Source: Streptomyces sp. Ru72
GTDB taxonomy: Bacteria > Actinomycetota > Actinomycetes > Streptomycetales > Streptomycetaceae
Length of the DNA stretch: 61,701 nucleotides
Assembly: GCF_002920635.1 (NCBI RefSeq)
Contig: NZ_PQSR01000036.1
Coordinates: 1-61,701 of the forward strand
Direction of reading: 5' to 3'
Below, piece after piece: positions 7,885-15,662 of this stretch; within the stretch, counting starts at the first letter, position 1; each line of letters starts with the position of its first letter. Made by a program: the position numbers and the translations under genes. The notes under the pieces were generated by a model, which was given only the letters and a program-made list of their open reading frames with translations, was not told the origin of the DNA and ran no database searches.

Positions 7885-8796
7885 ATGCTCGACGTCCGGC
7901 GCATCCTGCTGTTCACGGAGGTCGCCCGGCGCGGCTCGGTGACCGCCACGGCCCGCGCCCTCAACTACACACCGTCAGCGGTGTCGCAGCAGATCAGCCG
8001 CCTGGAAACGGAGGCAGGCCAGCCGCTGCTGGAACGCCACGCCCGGGGCGTCACCCTCACCGACGCCGGACGGGCGCTGGCCGAACGAGGGCAACGGATC
8101 GAACGCGAACTGCGAGCCGCGGAGAACGAACTCGCCGACTTCGCCGGCCTGCGCGCGGGCACCCTGCGCATCGGCACCTTCCCCACCGTCGGCGCCTCGC
8201 TCCTCCCGCAGGCCGTGATCGCCTTCCGGGACGCCCACCCCGACGTACGGCTGACCGTCCGCAGCGCCCGCATCGCCGGACTCTGGACCATGCTGGAGAA
8301 CCGGGAGATCGAGATGTCGCTGATGTGGGACTACGACTGGAGCCGAATCGACCGGGAGGACATCGTCGTCACCCCCCTCCTCGACGACCCGCCGGCCCTT
8401 CTCGTCAGCGACCACCATCCACTCGCCGGCCGTGACGCCGCCTCACTCGCCGACTTCGCGGACGACCCCTGGATCACCCGCGCCGACCATCACCCGGTGG
8501 CCGAAGCCCTCGTGCGCGGCTGCCGCGCCGCCGGCTTCGAGCCCCACATCGCCTACGAGGCCCACGACTACCAGGAAGCCCAGGCCATGGTCGCCGCCGG
8601 CATCGGCGTCGCCCTCGCCCCCACCCTGGCCCTGGAGGGCATCCGACCCGGCGTCGACGTCCTGCCCCTCCAGCGGCCGGCCCCCATCCGCCGCATCCTC
8701 CTGGTTCGCATGGCCGACCACTCGCTCACCCCCGCGGCCCTCACCTTCGCGGGACTCCTCCGCGACACCGCCGCGGCTAGAACACCCCGGCAGTGA
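7885..8796 (+). CDS. LysR-family transcriptional regulator
   Basis: The protein has 303 residues. It has an N-terminal winged helix (SVTATARALNYTPSAVSQQISRLE, residues 18-41), a linker helix, and a periplasmic-binding-protein-like effector domain from about residue 90 (LRIGTFPTVGASLLPQA). The ATG at 7885 has GGAGGTGG 4 bp upstream and is preferred over an upstream GTG at 7864. It is divergent from the PrpF/symporter operon, the classic LysR arrangement, so it likely activates that operon in response to the imported acid. An AT-richer stretch at about 7830-7865 is the likely shared operator and promoter region. Confidence 0.93.
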   Translation: MLDVRRILLFTEVARRGSVTATARALNYTPSAVSQQISRLETEAGQPLLERHARGVTLTDAGRALAERGQRIERELRAAENELADFAGLRAGTLRIGTFPTVGASLLPQAVIAFRDAHPDVRLTVRSARIAGLWTMLENREIEMSLMWDYDWSRIDREDIVVTPLLDDPPALLVSDHHPLAGRDAASLADFADDPWITRADHHPVAEALVRGCRAAGFEPHIAYEAHDYQEAQAMVAAGIGVALAPTLALEGIRPGVDVLPLQRPAPIRRILLVRMADHSLTPAALTFAGLLRDTAAARTPRQ

Positions 8797-8870
8797 CACC
8801 GAAGCGCGATCAGCTGTCATGGCACTGTCGTGCTCACCGCCGAGAATCCAGGCCCCGCACTTCGGTGTCA
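8794..8870. repeat. Inverted repeat after the LysR gene
   Basis: TGACACCGAAG (8794-8804, starting at the stop codon) and CTTCGGTGTCA (8860-8870) form perfect 11-bp arms. They extend to 15 bp with one G-U-type mismatch, around a 55-bp spacer. The structure could be a long terminator hairpin or the remnant of an element. Confidence 0.5.
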
Positions 8871-9106
8871 GACCTGAGCGACGGGCGGCGGCGAGCAACC
8901 CTGGCAATACGTCCGGTTCGGTGGCGTGATCCGGAAGGAGTGCGGGATCCGGGGTGGGCGGGGCGAGCGTCGGCTCCGGAAGCGACCGGGCCGAGGGCAT
9001 GGTCCATGTCTTCCACTGCGGTGTGGGGTCGGTGCGCCCGGTCAGCGGATGCGGGGCGGCGCCTTGTACGGGTGCGCGGCGTGCACGTACTTGTCGGCGC
9101 ACAGGA
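8797..9106. other. Non-coding gap between LysR gene and argC promoter
   Basis: About 310 bp without a gene I can support. Several short ORFs cross it, but none has a ribosome-binding site or recognisable protein sequence. Apart from the inverted repeat at its left end I see nothing specific. Confidence 0.5.
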
Positions 9107-9135
9107 TTGCATAAACGTGCGGCGATACGTATAGT
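9107..9135 (+). promoter_or_regulatory. argC promoter with candidate ARG box
   Basis: TTGCAT (9107-9112) and TATAGT (9130-9135) are separated by 17 bp. The expected start is near 9142, and AGGAGGAGG follows at 9146-9154. The TTGCAT of the -35 and the nearby CATGCC resemble halves of Streptomyces ARG boxes, so ArgR probably represses here. Other than the ArgR match, the promoter assignment rests only on spacing and sequence. Confidence 0.6.
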
Positions 9136-9158
9136 CATGCCATCCAGGAGGAGGTTCC

Positions 9159-10187
9159 ATGACGGTACGTGCCGCAGTCGCCGGAGCGAGCGGATACGCG
9201 GGCGGAGAGGCGCTGCGTCTGCTCCTCGCGCACCCCGAGGTGGAGATCGGCGCCCTGACCGGCAACTCCAACGCCGGCCAGCGGCTCGGTGCGCTTCAGC
9301 CGCATCTGCTGCCCCTCGCCGACCGGGTGCTCGCCGAGACCACCCCCGAGGCCCTCGCCGGGCACGACGTCGTCTTCCTCGCCCTGCCCCACGGGCAGTC
9401 CGCCGCCGTCGCCGAGCAGCTCGGTCCCGACGTCCTCGTCATCGACATGGGTGCCGACTTCCGGCTGAAGGACCCGGCCGACTGGGAGAGGTTCTACGGC
9501 TCCCCGCACGCCGGTACCTGGCCCTACGGGCTCCCCGAACTGCCGGGTGCCCGCGCTGCGCTGGAGGGGTCCAAGCGCATCGCGGTACCCGGTTGCTACC
9601 CCACGGCCGCCTCCCTCGCGCTCTTCCCCGCGTACGCCGCCGGGCTCGCCGAGAACGAGGCCGTGATCGTCGCCGCCTCCGGCACCTCCGGCGCGGGCAA
9701 GGCGCCCAAGCCGCATCTGCTGGGCAGCGAGGTCATGGGGTCCATGTCCCCGTACGGCGTCGGCGGCGTCCACCGGCACACCCCCGAGATCATCCAGAAC
9801 CTCGGCGCGGCCGCCGGGGAGCCGGTCACCGTCTCTTTCACGCCCACCCTCGCGCCGATGCCCCGAGGCATCCTCGCCACCTGCAGCGCCAAGGCCCGGC
9901 CCGGCGTCACCGGTGAGTCGCTGCGCGCCGCCTATGAGAAGGCCTTCGCCGACGAGTCCTTCGTGCACCTGCTCCCCGAGGGGCAGTGGCCGGCCACCGC
10001 GTCCGTCCAGGGTTCCAACGCCGTTCAGGTGCAGGTCGCGTACGACGCCGCCGCGCACCGGATCATCGCGATCAGCGCCATCGACAATCTGACCAAGGGC
10101 ACCGCGGGCGGTGCCGTGCAGAGCATGAACATCGCGCTCGGCCTCGACGAGACCACCGGGCTTTCGACGATCGGAGTCGCACCGTGA
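9159..10187 (+). CDS. argC: N-acetyl-gamma-glutamyl-phosphate reductase
   Basis: The protein has 342 residues. It makes N-acetylglutamate 5-semialdehyde from N-acetylglutamyl phosphate using NADPH, in the cytoplasm. The Rossmann start is GASGYAGGEALRLL (residues 8-21), the active-site Cys lies in AVPGCYPTAASLAL, and the C-terminal half contains SVQGSNAVQVQVAYD. Length is normal for the actinobacterial type. The ATG follows a strong AGGAGG. It is the first gene of argCJBDR, and its last 4 bp overlap argJ. It is expected to be repressed by ArgR with arginine through the upstream candidate box. Confidence 0.98.
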   Translation: MTVRAAVAGASGYAGGEALRLLLAHPEVEIGALTGNSNAGQRLGALQPHLLPLADRVLAETTPEALAGHDVVFLALPHGQSAAVAEQLGPDVLVIDMGADFRLKDPADWERFYGSPHAGTWPYGLPELPGARAALEGSKRIAVPGCYPTAASLALFPAYAAGLAENEAVIVAASGTSGAGKAPKPHLLGSEVMGSMSPYGVGGVHRHTPEIIQNLGAAAGEPVTVSFTPTLAPMPRGILATCSAKARPGVTGESLRAAYEKAFADESFVHLLPEGQWPATASVQGSNAVQVQVAYDAAAHRIIAISAIDNLTKGTAGGAVQSMNIALGLDETTGLSTIGVAP

Positions 10188-11335
10188 GCGTCACGGCAGC
10201 CAAGGGATTCCAGGCTGCGGGCATCGCCGCCGGAATCAAGGAGAACGGCAACCCGGACCTGGCCCTCGTGGTCAACACCGGGCCGCGCCGCGCCGCCGCG
10301 GGCGTCTTCACCTCCAACCGTGTGAAGGCCGCGCCCGTGCTGTGGTCCGAGCAGGTCCTCAAGAGCGGCCAGGTCTCGGCGGTCGTGCTCAACTCCGGTG
10401 GCGCCAACGCATGTACCGGCCCGAAGGGCTTCCAGGACACCCACGCCACCGCCGAGAAGGTGGCGGAGGTGCTCGGCCGGGGCGCCATCGAGGTCGCCGT
10501 CTGCTCCACCGGCCTCATCGGTGTGCTGCTGCCCATGGACAAGCTGCTCCCGGGCGTGGAGACCGCCGCCGCCCAGCTCTCCGAGCACGGCGGCGAGAAG
10601 GCCGCCATCGCCATCAAGACCACCGACACCGTTCACAAGACGTCTGTCGTGACGAAGGACGGGTGGACCGTCGGCGGCATGGCCAAGGGCGCAGGCATGC
10701 TCGCACCGGGCCTCGCCACCATGCTGGTCGTCCTCACCACCGACGCCGACCTCGACAGCGAGACCCTGGACAAGGCCCTGCGCGCCGCCACGAAGGTCAC
10801 CTTCGACCGCGTCGACTCCGACGGCTGCATGTCCACCAACGACACCGTGCTGCTGCTCGCCTCGGGCGCGTCCGGGATCGCCCCCGGGTACGACGAGTTC
10901 GCCGAGGCCGTGCGCGAGGTCTGCGCCGACCTCGGCCGGCAGCTCATCGGCGACGCCGAGGGTGCCAGCAAGGACATCAAGGTGGAGGTGATCAACGCCG
11001 CGAGCGAGGAGGACGCCGTCGAGGTGGGCCGCTCCATCGCCCGCAACAACCTCCTGAAGTGCGCCATCCACGGCGAGGACCCCAACTGGGGCCGCGTCCT
11101 CTCCGCGATCGGCACCACCAAGGCCGCCTTCGAGCCGGACCAGCTCAACGTCGCCATCAACGGCGTCTGGGTCTGCAAGAACGGCGGCGTCGGCGAGGAC
11201 CGCGAGAAGGTCGACATGCGCTACCGCGAGGTCCACATCGTGGCCGACCTCGCCGCCGGCTCCGAGACCGCCACCATCTGGACCAACGACCTCACCGCCG
11301 ACTACGTCCACGAGAACAGCGCGTACTCCTCATGA
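10184..11335 (+). CDS. argJ: Glutamate N-acetyltransferase / ornithine acetyltransferase
   Basis: The protein has 383 residues. ArgJ transfers the acetyl group from N-acetylornithine to glutamate and so recycles the acetyl group in arginine synthesis. It is made as a precursor that cleaves itself before a Thr nucleophile; the site is visible in LAPGLATMLVVLTTDA (Ala-Thr within ATML). N-terminal KGFQAAGIAAGIK and C-terminal NDLTADYVHENSAYSS are typical. The GTG start at 10184 overlaps the argC stop and gives the conserved N terminus. Whether it is bifunctional (also using acetyl-CoA) cannot be told from the sequence. No argA-like gene lies in the window. Confidence 0.98.
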   Translation: MSVTAAKGFQAAGIAAGIKENGNPDLALVVNTGPRRAAAGVFTSNRVKAAPVLWSEQVLKSGQVSAVVLNSGGANACTGPKGFQDTHATAEKVAEVLGRGAIEVAVCSTGLIGVLLPMDKLLPGVETAAAQLSEHGGEKAAIAIKTTDTVHKTSVVTKDGWTVGGMAKGAGMLAPGLATMLVVLTTDADLDSETLDKALRAATKVTFDRVDSDGCMSTNDTVLLLASGASGIAPGYDEFAEAVREVCADLGRQLIGDAEGASKDIKVEVINAASEEDAVEVGRSIARNNLLKCAIHGEDPNWGRVLSAIGTTKAAFEPDQLNVAINGVWVCKNGGVGEDREKVDMRYREVHIVADLAAGSETATIWTNDLTADYVHENSAYSS

Positions 11336-12267
11336 GCGACATTCCTTCCAAGTCGGGCACGACACGCAAACACACCGCGCTGCCCAAGGCCCAGATCCTC
11401 ATCGAGGCGCTGCCCTGGCTGACCCGCCACCACGGCAAGATCGTCGTGATCAAGTTCGGCGGCAACGCCATGGTGAACGAGGAGCTGAAGGCCGCGTTCG
11501 CGCAGGACGTCGTCTTCCTGCGGCACGCCGGCCTCAAGCCGGTCGTCGTGCACGGGGGCGGCCCCCAGATCAGCGCCGCCCTCGACCGGCACGGCATCGT
11601 CAGCGAGTTCAAGGCGGGCCTGAGGGTCACCACCGAGGACGCGATGGACGTCGTACGCATGGTGCTCGCCGGGCAGGTGCAGCGCGAACTGGTCGGGCTG
11701 CTCAACCAGCACGGCCCGTTGGCCGTCGGCCTCACCGGCGAGGACGCGCACACCATCACCGCCACCAAGCACACGCCCGAGATCGACGGCGAGTCCGTCG
11801 ACATCGGACGCGTGGGCGAGATCACCCAGATCGACACGGGCGCGATCGAGGCCCTGCTCGCCGACGGCCGTATCCCGGTCGTCTCCTCCATCGCCCGCAG
11901 TCAGGACGACGGACATGTCTACAACGTCAATGCTGATACGGCGGCTGCGGCACTCGCTGCGGCACTGGGCGCCGAAACCCTCATGGTCCTCACCGACGTC
12001 GAGGGCCTCTACGAGGACTGGCCGAACTCCGACGAGGTGATCAGCCGCCTGACCGCCTCCCAACTGGAGAAGCTGCTGCCGGAGTTGTCCTCCGGCATGG
12101 TGCCGAAGATGGAGGGCTGTCTGCACGCCGTGCGGGGCGGAGTCAACACCGCCCGCGTCATCGACGGCCGGGTCCAGCACTCGATCCTGCTGGAGATCTT
12201 CACCGACGAAGGCATCGGCACGATGGTCGTGCCCGACGAGAAGCCGGACGAACAGGGGGAGTCGTGA
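11332..12267 (+). CDS. argB: Acetylglutamate kinase
   Basis: The protein has 311 residues of the amino-acid-kinase family. It phosphorylates N-acetylglutamate with ATP. Motifs are VIKFGGNAM (phosphate binding), VVHGGGPQIS (substrate loop), VYNVNADTAAAALAAALGAE and TDVEGLYEDW. An N-terminal extension of about 30 residues before VIKFGG is consistent with the hexameric, arginine-inhibited class of enzyme, in which an N-terminal helix forms the allosteric contact; feedback inhibition is inferred. ATG at 11332 overlaps the argJ stop (ATGA). Confidence 0.98.
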   Translation: MSDIPSKSGTTRKHTALPKAQILIEALPWLTRHHGKIVVIKFGGNAMVNEELKAAFAQDVVFLRHAGLKPVVVHGGGPQISAALDRHGIVSEFKAGLRVTTEDAMDVVRMVLAGQVQRELVGLLNQHGPLAVGLTGEDAHTITATKHTPEIDGESVDIGRVGEITQIDTGAIEALLADGRIPVVSSIARSQDDGHVYNVNADTAAAALAAALGAETLMVLTDVEGLYEDWPNSDEVISRLTASQLEKLLPELSSGMVPKMEGCLHAVRGGVNTARVIDGRVQHSILLEIFTDEGIGTMVVPDEKPDEQGES

Positions 12268-13469
12268 GCAACGAGGAACTGACGGCGCGGTGGCAGGGCG
12301 CGCTCATGAACAACTACGGCACTCCCCGGCTGCCCCTCGTCCGCGGTGAGGGCACCGAGCTGTGGGACGCCGACGGCAAGCGGTACCTCGACTTCGTCGG
12401 CGGCATCGCCGTCAACGCCCTCGGCCATGCCCACCCCGCGGTCGTCGAGGCCGTGAGCAAGCAGATCGCCTCCCTCGGCCACGTCTCCAACCTCTTCATC
12501 GCCGAACCGCCCGTCGCCCTCGCCGAACGGCTCCTTCAGCTCTTCGGCCGCGACGGCAAGGTCTTCTTCTGCAACTCGGGCGCCGAGGCCAACGAGGGCG
12601 CATTCAAGATCGGCCGGCTGACGGGCCGCCGGCACATGGTCGCCACCCAGGGCGGCTTCCACGGCCGCACCATGGGCTCCCTCGCGCTGACCGGCCAGCC
12701 CGGCAAGCAGGAGCCGTTCCTTCCGCTGCCCGGCGACGTCACCCACGTCCCCTACGGCGACGCGCAGGCACTTGCCGCCGCGGTCACCGAGGAGACGGCA
12801 CTCGTCATCATCGAGCCGATCCAGGGCGAGAACGGGGTCGTGGTCCCGCCCGCCGGATACCTGAAGGCGGCCCGCGCGATCACCGCGGCCACCGGGGCGC
12901 TGCTCGTGCTCGACGAGGTGCAGACCGGCGTCGGCCGTACCGGGCACTGGTTCGAGTACCAGGCCCACGAGGGCGTCCTGCCGGACGTCGTCACCCTCGC
13001 CAAGGGCCTCGGCGGCGGACTGCCGCTCGGCGCCACCGTCGCCTTCGGCCGCGCCGCCGAGCTGCTCCAGCCGGGCCAGCACGGCACGACCTTCGGCGGC
13101 AACCCGGTCGCCTGCGCCGCAGGGCTCGCCGTGCTCGACACCATCGCGGCCGAGGGCCTGCTGGAGAACGTCAAGCGGCAGAGCGAGAAGCTGCGGGACG
13201 GAATCGAGTCGCTGGGCCACCCGTTGATCGAACATGTCCGGGGCGCGGGCCTCCTCCTGGGTATCGTGCTCACCGAGCCGCTCGCGCCGCAGGTGCAACA
13301 GGCGGCTCAGGATGCCGGTTTCCTGGTGAACGCTCCCGCCCCGAACGTCGTACGGCTGATGCCGCCGCTGAACCTCGGCGACGACGAGGTGCAGGCGTTG
13401 CTCCAGGCGCTTCCCGGTGTCCTCGAGGCAGTGCACCCAGTGAATGGGGACGGACGATCCGGAGAATGA
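12264..13469 (+). CDS. argD: Acetylornithine aminotransferase
   Basis: The protein has 401 residues and is a class III PLP aminotransferase. It converts N-acetylglutamate semialdehyde and glutamate to N-acetylornithine and 2-oxoglutarate. The PLP lysine is in VVTLAKGLGGGLPLGA, and the conserved segments CNSGAEANEGAFKI and LDEVQTGVGRTG are present. The GTG start at 12264 overlaps the stop of argB by 4 bp. It may also serve lysine synthesis, as ArgD does in other bacteria; that is family knowledge and not visible here. Confidence 0.98.
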   Translation: MSNEELTARWQGALMNNYGTPRLPLVRGEGTELWDADGKRYLDFVGGIAVNALGHAHPAVVEAVSKQIASLGHVSNLFIAEPPVALAERLLQLFGRDGKVFFCNSGAEANEGAFKIGRLTGRRHMVATQGGFHGRTMGSLALTGQPGKQEPFLPLPGDVTHVPYGDAQALAAAVTEETALVIIEPIQGENGVVVPPAGYLKAARAITAATGALLVLDEVQTGVGRTGHWFEYQAHEGVLPDVVTLAKGLGGGLPLGATVAFGRAAELLQPGQHGTTFGGNPVACAAGLAVLDTIAAEGLLENVKRQSEKLRDGIESLGHPLIEHVRGAGLLLGIVLTEPLAPQVQQAAQDAGFLVNAPAPNVVRLMPPLNLGDDEVQALLQALPGVLEAVHPVNGDGRSGE

Positions 13470-13476
13470 GACGACG

Positions 13477-14013
13477 ATGAGTCAGGCGCAGGACCACGAC
13501 CACGCGGGGCCCGCCGTGCCGCAGACCCGCACCGCACGCCACCGCCGGATCGTGGACATCCTCAACCGGCAACCGGTGCGCTCCCAGAGCCAGTTGGCGA
13601 AACTCCTCGCCGACGACGGGCTGAGCGTCACACAGGCGACGCTCTCCCGGGACCTTGACGAGCTGAACGCGGTGAAGATCCGCAACACCGACGGCGACCT
13701 CATCTACGCCGTCCCCAGCGAGGGCGGCTTCCGCACCCCGCGGGCCCCGCTCGGGGAGTCGGCCAAGGAGGAGCGGATGCGGCGCCTGTCCCAGGAACTG
13801 CTGATCTCCGCGGAGGCCTCCGCGAACCTCGTGGTCCTGCGCACCCCTCCGGGGGCCGCGCAGTTCCTGGCGTCGGCGATCGACCAGGCGGAGCTGCACG
13901 ACATCCTGGGGACGATCGCCGGGGACGACACGGTGCTGCTGATCAGCCGGGAGCCGACGGGGGGCCAGGCGCTGGCGGACCACCTGCTGCGGCTGGCGCA
14001 GAACGGTCACTGA
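13477..14013 (+). CDS. argR: Arginine repressor
   Basis: The protein has 178 residues. The N-terminal winged helix covers about residues 23-90 (RSQSQLAKLLADDGLSVTQ, then ATLSRDLDEL), and the C-terminal oligomerization and arginine-binding domain contains GTIAGDDTVLLI with the conserved GDD. ArgR hexamers bind ARG boxes with arginine as co-repressor. I chose the ATG at 13477 (MSQAQDHD) because family N termini start there; an in-frame ATG at 13444 would overlap argD and has no ribosome site. It is the last gene of argCJBDR, so it is likely autoregulated through the argC promoter. Confidence 0.96.
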   Translation: MSQAQDHDHAGPAVPQTRTARHRRIVDILNRQPVRSQSQLAKLLADDGLSVTQATLSRDLDELNAVKIRNTDGDLIYAVPSEGGFRTPRAPLGESAKEERMRRLSQELLISAEASANLVVLRTPPGAAQFLASAIDQAELHDILGTIAGDDTVLLISREPTGGQALADHLLRLAQNGH

Positions 14014-14028
14014 CTCCGAGGCGGGCGC

Positions 14029-14826
14029 TCACCCCAGCCGCGTGGCGAGGCCGCCTGTGCACCGGACCTCGTCACCGGCGGTGATCAGCAGCGCCTCCAC
14101 GTCCGGCAGTGACTCCAGCCACGCCAGCCCCGCCCGGGAGCCCATCGCGAACGCGGCCGTGGCCCACGCGTCAGCCCAGGTCAGGCTGGGGCCCACCACC
14201 GTCACCGCCACCAGGTCGGTCACCGCGGAGCGCCCCGTGCGCGGGTCCACGATGTGCGCGCCGCGCTCCGCCGTACCCGACGTGGCCACGGCAAGCTCCT
14301 CCACTCCGGCCGCGGACACCACCGCCGCCAGCCCGCCGGGCCGCAGCGGATCCGACACGCCGACCCGCCAGGGCCGGTGCGGTTCCGGCATGCCGTACAT
14401 CTGCACGTCCCCGCCGCCGTTGACGCTCACCCCGCTCGCCCCGGCCGCCGTCAGACGCCGGGCCGCCCGTTCCACCGCCCAGCCCTTCACGATCCCGGTC
14501 GGATCCATCCGGCCCGCGAAGCGGGTGCTGAACCAGCCCTCGCTCACCTGCTCGGCCTCCGCCCCCAGGGCGAGCACCTCGGCGACCTCCGGGTCGCAGC
14601 CCTCCACACCCACCTCACCGCGGGCGAGCCGCGATATCTGGCTGTCCTCGCGGTAGGGGCTGAACACCTCGTCCACGCGGTGGAGATGGGCGATCGCCTC
14701 CTCGAGCGCGGTCCGTACGGCCTCGGGCTCGCCGCCGCGCACGTCGAAGGAGAAGACGGTGCCCATCACCTCCTCCGCGTGGCGCAGCACGGGCGGTGCA
14801 TCCGGGTCGGTCATCCGGCCCGCCAC
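14029..14826 (-). CDS. apbE: FAD:protein FMN transferase (ApbE family)
   Basis: The protein has 265 residues. ApbE uses FAD to attach FMN through a phosphoester bond to a Thr or Ser in target proteins. Visible are EEVMGTVFSFDV, the DPTGIVKGWAVERAA motif, SVNGGGDVQMYG, and a late catalytic region HIVDPRTGRSAVTD. No signal peptide or lipobox is seen, so it may act in the cytoplasm or be exported in a non-classical way; many ApbE proteins are exported lipoproteins, so this is worth noting. The GTG start directly abuts the stop of the two-domain FMN-binding gene, whose SGATYT motifs are the obvious substrates. Confidence 0.93.
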   Translation of the reverse strand: MAGRMTDPDAPPVLRHAEEVMGTVFSFDVRGGEPEAVRTALEEAIAHLHRVDEVFSPYREDSQISRLARGEVGVEGCDPEVAEVLALGAEAEQVSEGWFSTRFAGRMDPTGIVKGWAVERAARRLTAAGASGVSVNGGGDVQMYGMPEPHRPWRVGVSDPLRPGGLAAVVSAAGVEELAVATSGTAERGAHIVDPRTGRSAVTDLVAVTVVGPSLTWADAWATAAFAMGSRAGLAWLESLPDVEALLITAGDEVRCTGGLATRLG

Positions 14827-15633
14827 TCAGCCACCGGCCTTGTCCAGGGCCGACTGCAGGGACTGCCTGTATCCGGTGCTGGTATAGGTCGCGCCGGAGA
14901 CCGCGTCGATGTTCGCACCCTGTGCGCTCACCGCCTCCTGGTTGAGTCTGGGGACGGCCATGGCGGTCTTCTGGTCGCTGAGCCCGCCCTTGGGCGCCTG
15001 CACCGCCTCGGCCTTGGTGATCTTCCCGCCGCTGACGGTCACCCGGACCTGGACGGGGCCGTACTGCGTCTGCGCCACGTTACCGGTGACCGTGCGCGCC
15101 TGGGCCGCCGCCCCCGAGGACCCCGGCGCCCCGGAACCGCCCGCGGACCCGGACGGGGCCCCGCCGCCGGAGGCGGCCTTCGCCTTGTCCAGCGCCGACT
15201 GCAGGGACTGCTTGTACCCGCCGCTCGTGTACGTGGCGCCGGAGACCGCGTCGATCTGCGCGCTCTGCGCGGCGACCGCCTCCTGGTTGAGTCTGGGGAC
15301 GGCCATGGCGGTCTTCTGGTCGCTGAGCCCGCCCTTGGGCGCCTGCACCGCCTCCGCCTTGGTGATCTTCCCGCCGCTCACCGTCAGGCGCACCTGCACC
15401 GGGCCGTACTGCGTCTTGGCCACCTCACCGGTGACGGTCCGGGTGCCGGTCTGCTGTCCGCTGCCGCCCTGCGGCGACTCCTGGGCGGCGGCGGTCTGCT
15501 GCGGTGCGGCACCGCCGCCCGCCTGCGCCGAGGCGGGGCCCGAAGCCGGCTTCAGGGACAGCAGCAGCACGATCCCGGACACGGTGGCGGCGGTGGCCAG
15601 CACGACACGCCGCACGGGGTGGCTCTTCCTCAT
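14827..15633 (-). CDS. Secreted/anchored protein with two FMN-binding domains
   Basis: The protein has 268 residues. A basic N terminus and one hydrophobic segment (VVLATAATVSGIVLLLSL, about 9-26) act as signal anchor. A Gly/Ala/Gln linker is followed by two FMN-bind domains joined by a Gly/Ser/Ala/Pro linker. Each domain ends in DAVSGATYTS, the flavinylation motif in which ApbE attaches FMN to Thr. The two domains are nearly identical in protein, and 79 bp are identical in DNA (14931-15009 versus 15276-15354), so the duplication is recent or kept similar by conversion. It probably accepts electrons from the neighbouring membrane oxidoreductase on the outer face of the membrane. Confidence 0.9.
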   Translation of the reverse strand: MRKSHPVRRVVLATAATVSGIVLLLSLKPASGPASAQAGGGAAPQQTAAAQESPQGGSGQQTGTRTVTGEVAKTQYGPVQVRLTVSGGKITKAEAVQAPKGGLSDQKTAMAVPRLNQEAVAAQSAQIDAVSGATYTSGGYKQSLQSALDKAKAASGGGAPSGSAGGSGAPGSSGAAAQARTVTGNVAQTQYGPVQVRVTVSGGKITKAEAVQAPKGGLSDQKTAMAVPRLNQEAVSAQGANIDAVSGATYTSTGYRQSLQSALDKAGG

Positions 15634-15662
15634 CTTCTTCCCGGCTCCTGTTCTCCCGTCGC

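Noticed and set aside
8443..9138. Long reverse-strand ORF across the LysR gene and the argC leader
   Set aside because: It overlaps the well-supported LysR gene and the argC promoter, and its protein is low-complexity, as expected for an antisense frame in high-GC DNA.
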